DNA of 5,925 nt, from positions 1-5,925 of the forward strand of contig WRCU01000108.1 of assembly GCA_009783805.1 (NCBI GenBank). Direction: 5' to 3'. This DNA comes from Oscillospiraceae bacterium (GTDB taxonomy: Bacteria > Bacillota > Clostridia > WRCU01). Both the position numbers and the translations under genes were made by a program. The notes under the pieces are model-generated. The model was not told the DNA's origin. It worked only from the letters and a program-made list of their open reading frames with translations, and searched no databases. Of this stretch, positions 1-5,925 are shown in pieces (position 1 is the first letter of the stretch; every line of letters starts with the position of its first letter).

Positions 1-207
1 GACGAGGTCCTGATCGCGCTCTCCATTTGCACGGCCACGAACCCCACCGCGGAGCTGGTGCTGGGCCAGCTGCCCAAGCTGAGGGGCGGGGAGGCCCACT
101 CGACCGTCCTGCTGTCCCAGGTCGACGTCAGCATATACAGGAAGCTGGGGGTCAACATCACGTGTGAGCCTACATATTACGGCACGAACCTGTACCACAA
201 AAAATAG
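1..207 (+). CDS. DUF1846 / UPF0371 family protein, C-terminal fragment (5' end outside window)
   Basis: The reading frame is open from the first base and stops at TAG (205-207), giving the last 68 residues of a longer protein. I recognise the tail of the DUF1846 (UPF0371) family from three conserved blocks: SICTATNPTAE, LPKLRGGEAHSTVLLSQVD, and KLGVNITCEPTYY followed by the terminal LYHKK. From memory, family members are about 490-500 residues, so roughly 430 residues lie upstream of this window. Structures of bacterial members exist, but I know of no firmly established reaction, so no function is assigned. The stop codon runs directly into the G-rich tract that precedes the next gene, 8 bases away, so the two are probably one transcript. 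The family call rests on recalled consensus, not on a search. The N-terminal domain and the true start cannot be judged here. Confidence 0.85.
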   Translation, partial: DEVLIALSICTATNPTAELVLGQLPKLRGGEAHSTVLLSQVDVSIYRKLGVNITCEPTYYGTNLYHKK

Positions 208-215
208 GGGGGCGG
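207..215 (+). promoter_or_regulatory. G-rich ribosome-binding tract overlapping the upstream stop codon
   Basis: A run of six G (207-212) begins at the last base of the upstream TAG and lies 3 bases before the ATG at 216. It can pair with a CCUCC anti-Shine-Dalgarno only with a G:U wobble. It supports 216 as the start. Its position on top of the upstream stop suggests that translation of the second gene is linked to termination of the first. Confidence 0.4.
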
Positions 216-1466
216 ATGGGCGGATCCATCGCGGGCGACTATCATAGGCTGCGCGAGCTGGGGAAGGCCGTGGCGGAGATCGCCGCCGACCCGGCCAACG
301 TGCGGAACGAGCGCATATGGACGGCGGTGAACGACGGCGTGCCGGGCTGCCCGGCCGTCCTCGCGCGCGACTACCCCATGTACGCCATCGACTACGGCGA
401 CGAGCTTGCGCCCCGATGCGCCGACCCTTTCCTGCGATCGATCGAATCCTCCTTGCTGCTCGCCATATACGAGTGGCGGAGGATGAGGTGCCACCGGGTG
501 GTGGAGGACGTCGTCTATTGCCCCGTAGCCTACGTTGACCGCAGGTACGGCATCTGGCAGTCATCGCCGTATACGGAGGGGTTCAGGACGGCGGTGGCCT
601 TTGGGCGGCAGATAGGCTCGATCGCCGACCTGGGCAAGATAAAGGACGCCGAGGTGACCTATGACGAGGCCGAGACCGATAGGCGCCTGGGGATGCTGCG
701 GGAAGCCTTCGCCGGGGTTCTGCGGGTCAAGCTGCACGGGGTCGAGCACTTCAACTTCGCGCCTTGGGACGAGCTAATGCAATGGATGGGCATCGAGAGG
801 GGCATGGCCGACTTCCATGACGACCCGGGCCTGATGCACGCGGCCATGGCCAGGTACGTCGAGGTCAGCGTCCAGAGGGCGAGGATTTGCGAGGGACTGG
901 GGATCCTCTCGTCCAACAACCGGAACGTGGCCGTTAGCGCGGGCGGCTACGGCTACACGTCGCGGCTGCCGAGGCCCACGGAAGGCGGGATAGGCGCCAG
1001 GCTGATCGACAACTGGGGCGACGGCCGCGACCAGATACTCACGGCGGTCTCGCCCGAAATGCAGCGCGAGTTCGCGTTCGGGCACGAGGGGGAGTGGGCC
1101 GGCCTGTTCGGCCTGAGCTACTACGGGTGCTGCGAGGACATGGGCGGCAAGGTGGGGTTGGCCAGGGAGTCGCTGCCTCGGCTGCGCAAGGTCACGGCCG
1201 TGGCGTTCGCCAAGGACCTCGAGGGTATCATGGAGGCCTGCGGGAAGGACCTGGCGGTCTCGTACAAGCCGAACCCGAACTATCTGGCCACGTCGCCTTG
1301 GCCGAGGGACCTCATGCGCGCGGAGCTGGTCGGGGCCTGCGGGATGGCGCGCAGGCACGGCTGCGCGATGGAGATCCTCATGAAGACGATCATCACGCTG
1401 GACGGCGACCCCAGCCGGCTATGGGACTGGTGCGCCATGGCGGTGGACGTCGCGGAAAACTACTGA
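216..1466 (+). CDS. Uroporphyrinogen decarboxylase (URO-D) superfamily protein, methyltransferase-like
   Basis: This 416-residue protein resembles a URO-D-superfamily group of about 400 residues, often annotated as uroporphyrinogen decarboxylase-like. It is related in fold to corrinoid methyltransferases such as MtaA/MtbA rather than to true haem-pathway HemE. Visible marks are an N-terminal helical segment with IWTAVND (34-40), the DPFLRSIE block (70-77), LHGVEHFNFAPWDEL (173-187), YYGCCEDMGGKV (302-313), SYKPNPNYLA (349-358) and HGCAMEI (381-387). In methyltransferase relatives the HxC...C pattern binds zinc. Here C305/C306 and C383 occupy plausible equivalent positions, with tyrosine where the histidine usually stands, so metal binding is an inference. 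No corrinoid-binding protein or other haem gene lies nearby, which argues against HemE. The ATG at 216 follows a G-rich tract, and the next gene begins 15 bases after the TGA. Substrate unknown; superfamily confident, reaction not. Confidence 0.83.
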   Translation: MGGSIAGDYHRLRELGKAVAEIAADPANVRNERIWTAVNDGVPGCPAVLARDYPMYAIDYGDELAPRCADPFLRSIESSLLLAIYEWRRMRCHRVVEDVVYCPVAYVDRRYGIWQSSPYTEGFRTAVAFGRQIGSIADLGKIKDAEVTYDEAETDRRLGMLREAFAGVLRVKLHGVEHFNFAPWDELMQWMGIERGMADFHDDPGLMHAAMARYVEVSVQRARICEGLGILSSNNRNVAVSAGGYGYTSRLPRPTEGGIGARLIDNWGDGRDQILTAVSPEMQREFAFGHEGEWAGLFGLSYYGCCEDMGGKVGLARESLPRLRKVTAVAFAKDLEGIMEACGKDLAVSYKPNPNYLATSPWPRDLMRAELVGACGMARRHGCAMEILMKTIITLDGDPSRLWDWCAMAVDVAENY

Positions 1467-1469
1467 TAC

Positions 1470-1475
1470 GGGGGA
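1470..1475 (+). promoter_or_regulatory. Ribosome-binding site for the 2-hydroxyacid dehydrogenase
   Basis: GGGGGA lies 6 bases before the ATG at 1482, inside the 15-base gap after the URO-D-like gene. An ATG at 1475 overlaps this tract but is in another frame, so the motif decides for 1482. Confidence 0.5.
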
Positions 1476-1481
1476 TGGGCG

Positions 1482-2468
1482 ATGGACAGGAAGCTGAAGG
1501 TGGCGGTAACGTGCGCGGGCGACGTCTTCATGGAGCGGCCGGAATGCGGGGCGCCCTTGGCGGAGGCGGGGATCGGATATGAGGCCGTTTCGCACTGGGG
1601 GGGCGGGTACGCCGAAAGGCTCAAGGGCTACGACTGCGTGATAGCGGGCGGCGAGCCGTTCAATAAGAGGGTCCTGGACCAGATGCCGGACCTGAAGCTC
1701 ATAGTGAGGCATGGGGTCGGCTACGACGCCGTGGACCATGGGTACGCCGCGAAGCTTGGGATAGCGGCCATGAACCTGCCGGGGTGCAACTCCGAGTCGG
1801 TCGCCGAGTTCGCGCTCACCCTGATGCTCTGCGTCACGCACAACGTGGTCGGCTACCACGCCGGGATAGTCGGCTGGCCGCGCCACCACACGGTCGACAA
1901 GGCGATGGAGGGCACCGTGGGCCTAATAGGGTTCGGGGCCATAGCCCGGAGCCTGGCGTCGATGCTGAGGCCGTTCCCCTTCGACAGGATCCTTGCCTAT
2001 GACCCCTACGTGGACGCGGGCGTGATGGAAGGGCATGGGGTCGTGAAGTGCGGACTCGAGGACATCCGCAGGGAGGCGGACATCATATCGCTGCACCTGC
2101 CCTCCATGCCGGAAACCGACAGGATGGTCGACGGCAGGTTCCTCAGCGGGCTGGGCAAGCGCGCGATACTCATCAACACCGCGAGGGGCGCGCTCATCGA
2201 CGAGGAAGCCTTGATTAGGGCGCTCGAGTGCGGCGACCTGGCGGGCGCCGGGCTGGACGTGACCGACCCGGAGCCGATGGCGCCGGACTCGCCGCTCAAG
2301 GGGCTCCCCAACGTGGTCCTGACCCCGCACGTCGCGACCAACAACCTCCGCGTCCGGATCAAGGTGCATACGCTGGCGTCCAAGGCGATAGTCGAGTTCT
2401 TTTCGGGGGGGTCGCCGAAGGGGATCCTGAACCCGGGGTACGCGGCGAACGCGAGGTTCAAGGCATGA
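1482..2468 (+). CDS. D-isomer-specific 2-hydroxyacid dehydrogenase, NAD-binding (phosphoglycerate dehydrogenase-like)
   Basis: This 328-residue protein has the complete D-2-hydroxyacid dehydrogenase layout: a split catalytic domain (about 1-100 and 290-328) around a Rossmann NAD-binding domain (about 101-288). Visible elements are the substrate-loop segment VRHGVGYDAVD (75-85), the NLPGCNSESVAEF hinge (98-110), the dinucleotide loop GLIGFGAIA (147-155), D174 at the end of the second Rossmann strand (favouring NAD over NADP), and the catalytic triad R235 (NTARGALID), E264 (DPEPM) and H283 (TPHVA). Family enzymes interconvert 2-oxoacids and D-2-hydroxyacids. The sequence ends without an ACT or other C-terminal regulatory domain, so it is the short form, and a role in serine synthesis is not implied. 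Two departures are visible: the third glycine of GxGxxG is A155, and the residues after the catalytic histidine read VATNN instead of the commoner small, glycine-containing sequence. Substrate cannot be named. It is probably the third gene of the plus-strand operon. Confidence 0.93.
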   Translation: MDRKLKVAVTCAGDVFMERPECGAPLAEAGIGYEAVSHWGGGYAERLKGYDCVIAGGEPFNKRVLDQMPDLKLIVRHGVGYDAVDHGYAAKLGIAAMNLPGCNSESVAEFALTLMLCVTHNVVGYHAGIVGWPRHHTVDKAMEGTVGLIGFGAIARSLASMLRPFPFDRILAYDPYVDAGVMEGHGVVKCGLEDIRREADIISLHLPSMPETDRMVDGRFLSGLGKRAILINTARGALIDEEALIRALECGDLAGAGLDVTDPEPMAPDSPLKGLPNVVLTPHVATNNLRVRIKVHTLASKAIVEFFSGGSPKGILNPGYAANARFKA

Positions 2469-2509
2469 TTAAAGCGATAATCAAGGTTGTAAGGCCGACT
2501 GGAACGGGT
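2469..2509. other. Intergenic gap between converging genes
   Basis: These 41 bases separate the stop of the dehydrogenase from the stop of the amidohydrolase on the opposite strand. The left half is richer in A/T than its surroundings. I see no inverted repeat able to form a strong hairpin and no long T-run on either strand, so no classical terminator is called. Transcripts from the two sides may overlap. Confidence 0.6.
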
Positions 2510-3520
2510 TTATGGGTTCGGCTCAGGCAAGCCTAGAGCCTTCGGAAGCCTATCATAGACCTTGAGCGCGTTGTCACGGAAGACCCGCCTTCGCGCCTCG
2601 GGCGGCACCAAACCCATGCATAGCCTCAGGTACGCGCCCATGGGGGCGAGGGGCCAGTCCGTGCCGAATAGCACCTTCCCGTAGTCGTCCAGGAAGGTCA
2701 GGGCCTGCGCGTAGCGTTCGGAAAGAAGCGGCTTCGAGGCCATCGTATCAATGTAGGCCGCGTTCCCTATGAGCAGGCCCGAAAGGTCCACGAAGACGTT
2801 CCTGTTCTTGCAGGCCACTTCGCAGGCGTCGAAGACCCAGGGGACGCCGACATGGCATATGACGATCCTCAGGTTGGGCCTCGCGACGGCCAGCCTGTCT
2901 AGCCTGAGCGGATGGGAGTACTCGAGGAGGCCGCCCTGGGCGAAAGTCTCGCCCGTATGGAACGCGACGGGGAGCCCGTGCCTTTCCGCCAGGTCGTAAG
3001 CGGGGGCGTATACAGGGTCGTACGCGTCGACGTGGTAGTAACCTAGGTAGGCCTTTAACCCCACGACCCCGGCGCCCTCGTCTGAGCACAGCATGTCGGC
3101 CGCCATCAATGCGCCTTCGTCCAGGGTGTGCGGGTTGATGCCGAGGCAGACGCCCATCGCGCGGGGCAGGCCGTCCGTGCGGGGCCCGCCTTCGCCCGGC
3201 TTCGGTGCATTCACGCCCGCCGATCCATGGCTAAGCTTTAAGGCGGCGGCATCCGGACCCGTCCGCATGGGTGACCGGGCCGCAGCGTCGGGAAAGGACC
3301 CCGGGACCCTTTCGGAAACGCCCATGCATACCGAGCCGATGATGCCGCATGAGGCGGCCTCCAGCCTATGCCCTTCCTCCGTGTAGTCCACCCCGGAGAC
3401 TTCGGAGGCGAAGTCGGAGAAGGCCTTGACGCGCGAAAGGTGCATGTGCGCGTCGATGATCCCGTAACCTGGCGCGGCCGCGCCGTCATCGGCAGGCATA
3501 TCGCTATGCTCCGTCGCCAT
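2510..3520 (-). CDS. Amidohydrolase family protein (amidohydrolase_2, ACMSD-like TIM barrel)
   Basis: This 336-residue protein carries the metal-site pattern of the amidohydrolase_2 (PF04909) TIM barrels. Numbered from the ATG at 3518-3520, it shows the strand-1 HxH (H25, H27 in IIDAHMHL), H188 (VAFHTGE), H223 (VICHVG) and D288 (LFGTDWP). In ACMSD-type decarboxylases the equivalents of H25, H27, H188 and D288 hold zinc and H223 is catalytic. K156 (VGLKAYLGYY) is also conserved-looking. Members hydrolyse or decarboxylate small carboxylates or lactones; the substrate here is unknown. No signal peptide or membrane segment is seen, so it should be cytoplasmic. Residues about 70-119 form a polar, Gly/Pro-rich insertion between early barrel strands. 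The ATG shares one base with the TGA of the upstream gene (TGATG). An in-frame TTG directly before it (3521-3523) would give 337 residues. No clear Shine-Dalgarno precedes either, so coupled reinitiation at the ATG is favoured. Confidence 0.9.
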   Translation of the reverse strand: MATEHSDMPADDGAAAPGYGIIDAHMHLSRVKAFSDFASEVSGVDYTEEGHRLEAASCGIIGSVCMGVSERVPGSFPDAAARSPMRTGPDAAALKLSHGSAGVNAPKPGEGGPRTDGLPRAMGVCLGINPHTLDEGALMAADMLCSDEGAGVVGLKAYLGYYHVDAYDPVYAPAYDLAERHGLPVAFHTGETFAQGGLLEYSHPLRLDRLAVARPNLRIVICHVGVPWVFDACEVACKNRNVFVDLSGLLIGNAAYIDTMASKPLLSERYAQALTFLDDYGKVLFGTDWPLAPMGAYLRLCMGLVPPEARRRVFRDNALKVYDRLPKALGLPEPNP

Positions 3521-3522
3521 CA
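3518..3522 (-). promoter_or_regulatory. TGATG stop/start overlap (translational coupling)
   Basis: Read on the minus strand, the TGA of the large sandwich protein (3522-3520) and the ATG of the amidohydrolase (3520-3518) share one base. The preceding 20 or so bases have no purine-rich ribosome-binding motif. Ribosomes finishing the first gene therefore probably restart on the second, which would tie the output of the two proteins together. Confidence 0.65.
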
Positions 3523-5925
3523 ATTGAAATGGACGTTCGACAAGTCGTCCAACGAGTCGTGCCTTAGCTTCTTATCCGAAAAGACGATGAAGATGGGGCG
3601 GGTCCGGTACACGCCGCCGTCCTCCGTGCGGGTATGGGACACGTAGTGGACGGATGCTGAGCTTATGTCGCCAGAGACCCTGCCGTTCCCGCCGTCCCGC
3701 GCCGCGTCTTTGAATATGTGCATCATACCGCCGCCGTCCGTTCCCAGCCCGCGCGCCATGGTGATGAGGCCTTTGAACCCCTGCCATAGCTCCTCGCCCA
3801 TGCGCCTGATCTGATCGGCGCCGTCTTCCCCCGCGAAAGAGGCGGTCACGTCCGAGAGCCCCTCACGGCCCGAAAGGAAGATGCCCGTCTCCATGGCTAG
3901 GTGGCGGTACGTCCCCGTCTGGTTGCGGACCTCGGTGAAGTGGCAGATTACGGGTGCGTCCGGCTTCGTCAGGTAATAGTTCACGTACCCCATGCCTTTG
4001 TGGTGGTCCATCACGCCTATCCTCACCTCGGCGGCGATGCCCCGCCAGTCGCCGCCCATGGAGTCGGCCATCCCGACGTGCCGCGCCCGTATATCCTCCC
4101 TCAGCACGTTGCCGTAGCTCATCCGCTCGGGTACGGTCTGCAGGCCGCCCACGTATGGGTTCCACCAATAGTACGGCTCCAGCCTCGGATAGCCGGAATG
4201 CAGCCACTCACGGCCCGAATGGGTCAGGGACCGTAGGGCGTCGGAATGCCCGGGGGTGACCGAGAGCCTGACGCCGCCGTTCTCGGCCGTCAGCGTCTCC
4301 CCGTACGGGTGGTCGTCCGATCCGGCGCCGCCCCCTAAGGATCCCAGCCTCACCTCAGCGTCCCCGCGGCAGGCCACGACGGCCCGTTCCAATAATCCCT
4401 CATAGCCCGCGGCCTTGATCGCGAGGCTGACCCTGTACGCGCCGGGCGCGACGGCGCCCATATCCAAGGGAGGCTGGGCCTCCTTTCGGTCGAAGGCCGA
4501 GTCGCCGTCATCCTCCATGGTCACCTCACCCAATATGCCGTCGGGGGAGGAGAACGTGAACGCGCCTTTGTACTTCTTCTGCCTGTTGTTGCGTAGGAGC
4601 AGGCTTAGCGTTGCCTTGCCCGGATCGGGCCCATAGGTGAGGAACGGGTTGCCGCCGTTCACGATGAGCTCCAGGTGGTTGCGTTTCTTGGGCGTTTCCT
4701 CGGAGTACAGGCCCATCGCGTGGTTCCGGAAGTCCCAAAAGTTCTCGAAGGCCCCGCCCGCGTAGGTGAACGGGCCCGCCGCGAAGGACGCGCCCGCCCT
4801 CAGGGGACCCGTAGGCGTCTCGAACGACAGCATGTTGCCCCACTGGACTTTAGGCTTCAGCCCCAAGGGCCAGCATATGCCGGCCTTGTGTCCCTTGCCG
4901 TCCTCAAAGACCCAGTTCTCGTCGATGCCCTCCGCCGGCAGGTCGGAGAAGCCGTAGCCAAGGTCGTCGCAGACGGCGTGCACCTCCCCGCCGTGATGCA
5001 GCACGGCACGGCTCCCGACGTCGGAGTTGATCCCCGCCCTTACGTGCATGTCGGCGACGGCGTCCGCCATGTTCGTCACCACCTGGGTCTTCGCGACCGT
5101 CCCGGATGGGCTGACCTCATACCTCTCGGTCAGGGCGATGCCCGGGAACCTGCCAGAGGCGAAGGCCGCCTCCACCTCGGCCCCGCCGCCCTTGCGCCTG
5201 ACGGTGAACCTGACGGGCTTCATGAGGTTGAACTCATCGTCGAAGGGCTTGCCCAGGCGCCCCACGGGAAAGCCGGCACGCTGGCCGCCCAGCGCGTGGT
5301 GGAAGGAGGCGGAGTTATCCTTCCTGCTCAGCTGAAGCCGCCATATGCCGCAGGCGCAGCCGCGGCTATCCTCGGTCTCGAATGCGAACGTGCCGTCCGT
5401 GCCTTGGTTGACCAGGTGCAGGGGGCGCGTGAAGGCGACGCCCCCGCCGCCCGCGAGCCTGACCTTGTACCTCACGGCCAAGGCCCGGTGGCCGCATCCC
5501 AGGACCTCGGCCCCCGTCCTGACGGTCCGGTCCTTTCCTTTGGTCAGGGCCAGCGTGAACCTCGACTCGTCGAACCTCGTGAGCGAGTTCCTGGGTAGGG
5601 AGAACGTGAGCTCCGCGTCCGCGGGCAGGTTGTTGCGCACGTTGATGAAGACGTCCATCCTCGCGCCGGGCTTGGCGAGCCTCCTCTTCTCCACGAGGCT
5701 GACGGCGACCGGGGCCTTGGGGTCGATCCCCAGGCCGAACAAGGCCGGCCTGCCTCCCACGCGGACCTCGGCCAGGACGCTGGGGTGCCTCTGCAGGGGG
5801 TCCTGCTCCTCGGCGACCTCCGCCAACCTAAAGGTAGAGGGGATATACTCCTCGCCGTATACCAGGCCCGACCACCGCAGCCCATGGGTCACTACCCCAT
5901 CGTCGATCCCGTCTATGGCCAGCTC
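3520..5925 (-). CDS. Large multi-domain beta-sandwich protein, galactose-mutarotase-like (N-terminus possibly outside window)
   Basis: I do not recognise the family by name. The frame is open to the window edge: 11 further codons precede a possible GTG start at 5890-5892 (790 residues from there), with no stop and no well-spaced ribosome-binding site, so the gene probably begins outside. Numbering from the GTG, residues about 60-165 look like an Ig/NEW3-type beta domain (VFINVRNN at 81-88). About 166-400 look like a mutarotase-type supersandwich (FPGIALTERYEVSPSG at 249-264, then VVTNMADA). About 405-515 form a second Ig-like domain (LLLRNN at 431-436, APGAYRVSLAI at 482-492). About 530-775 form a second supersandwich (NPYVGGLQTVPE at 578-589, FTEVRNQTG at 652-660). 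Such domains are common in carbohydrate-active enzymes and epimerases. No catalytic motif is certain, and an enzymatic domain could lie upstream. No membrane segment is visible. It is translationally coupled to the amidohydrolase. Fold assignment is inference from sequence pattern. Confidence 0.72.
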   Translation of the reverse strand, partial: ELAIDGIDDGVVTHGLRWSGLVYGEEYIPSTFRLAEVAEEQDPLQRHPSVLAEVRVGGRPALFGLGIDPKAPVAVSLVEKRRLAKPGARMDVFINVRNNLPADAELTFSLPRNSLTRFDESRFTLALTKGKDRTVRTGAEVLGCGHRALAVRYKVRLAGGGGVAFTRPLHLVNQGTDGTFAFETEDSRGCACGIWRLQLSRKDNSASFHHALGGQRAGFPVGRLGKPFDDEFNLMKPVRFTVRRKGGGAEVEAAFASGRFPGIALTERYEVSPSGTVAKTQVVTNMADAVADMHVRAGINSDVGSRAVLHHGGEVHAVCDDLGYGFSDLPAEGIDENWVFEDGKGHKAGICWPLGLKPKVQWGNMLSFETPTGPLRAGASFAAGPFTYAGGAFENFWDFRNHAMGLYSEETPKKRNHLELIVNGGNPFLTYGPDPGKATLSLLLRNNRQKKYKGAFTFSSPDGILGEVTMEDDGDSAFDRKEAQPPLDMGAVAPGAYRVSLAIKAAGYEGLLERAVVACRGDAEVRLGSLGGGAGSDDHPYGETLTAENGGVRLSVTPGHSDALRSLTHSGREWLHSGYPRLEPYYWWNPYVGGLQTVPERMSYGNVLREDIRARHVGMADSMGGDWRGIAAEVRIGVMDHHKGMGYVNYYLTKPDAPVICHFTEVRNQTGTYRHLAMETGIFLSGREGLSDVTASFAGEDGADQIRRMGEELWQGFKGLITMARGLGTDGGGMMHIFKDAARDGGNGRVSGDISSASVHYVSHTRTEDGGVYRTRPIFIVFSDKKLRHDSLDDLSNVHFN

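Noticed and set aside
774..1358. 194-codon open frame on the minus strand, inside the URO-D-like gene
   Set aside because: Arg/Pro/His/Val-rich composition with no motif; it is the shadow of a well-supported gene.
216..1466. Identity as HemE, the haem-pathway uroporphyrinogen decarboxylase
   Set aside because: The protein is longer than usual HemE, I do not see the HemE N-terminal arginine-containing signature, and no haem gene lies nearby.
1419..1889. 156-codon minus-strand frame spanning the junction of the URO-D-like and dehydrogenase genes
   Set aside because: It crosses two solid coding regions on the other strand and shows no domain or credible start signal.
1482..2468. Naming the dehydrogenase serA
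   Set aside because: The motifs define the family but not the substrate, the ACT domain of long SerA is absent, and there is no serine-pathway neighbour.
2228..2536. Plus-strand frame running from the dehydrogenase across the convergent gap
   Set aside because: Most of it is an out-of-frame reading of the dehydrogenase; the part in the gap is too short and lacks any motif.
4675..5598. 307-codon open frame on the plus strand, opposite the large sandwich protein
   Set aside because: Its translation is dominated by Arg, Gly, Pro, Val and Leu with no recognisable motif, and it lies wholly antisense to a frame with clear domain patterns. Long antisense frames are expected at this GC content.

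Overview
This window is GC-rich and almost fully coding. It holds two short gene runs that point at each other and end 41 bases apart (2469-2509). Arginine AGG and isoleucine ATA codons are common beside GC-rich codons, one frame opens on a possible GTG, and genes are packed with gaps of 8-15 bases or a one-base overlap. This resembles a high-GC archaeon (for example Thermoproteota/Nitrososphaeria-like or Thermoplasmatota-like). AGG-rich bacteria such as Synergistota cannot be excluded, because no universal marker gene or rRNA is present.

Plus strand, 1-2468: the C-terminal end of a DUF1846/UPF0371 protein (start outside the window), then a uroporphyrinogen-decarboxylase-superfamily protein of the methyltransferase-like, non-haem type, then a single-domain D-isomer-specific 2-hydroxyacid dehydrogenase. 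Spacing of 8 and 15 bases, each gap with a G-rich ribosome-binding tract, suggests one transcript.

Minus strand, 5925-2510: a large protein running off the right edge (at least 790 residues). It appears to be built of two copies of an Ig-like plus galactose-mutarotase-like beta-sandwich unit. It is followed, through a TGATG stop/start overlap, by an amidohydrolase_2 (ACMSD-like) TIM-barrel metalloenzyme with all expected metal ligands visible. The two minus-strand genes are almost certainly co-transcribed and translationally coupled.

Taken together the genes suggest a small catabolic locus acting on a sugar- or hydroxy-acid-type compound: a sandwich protein of carbohydrate-enzyme type, a hydrolase/decarboxylase, an NAD-dependent 2-hydroxyacid dehydrogenase and a URO-D-like protein. 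That pathway idea is inference; no substrate can be read from the sequence. No RNA genes, mobile elements, CRISPR arrays or convincing repeats at DNA level were seen.
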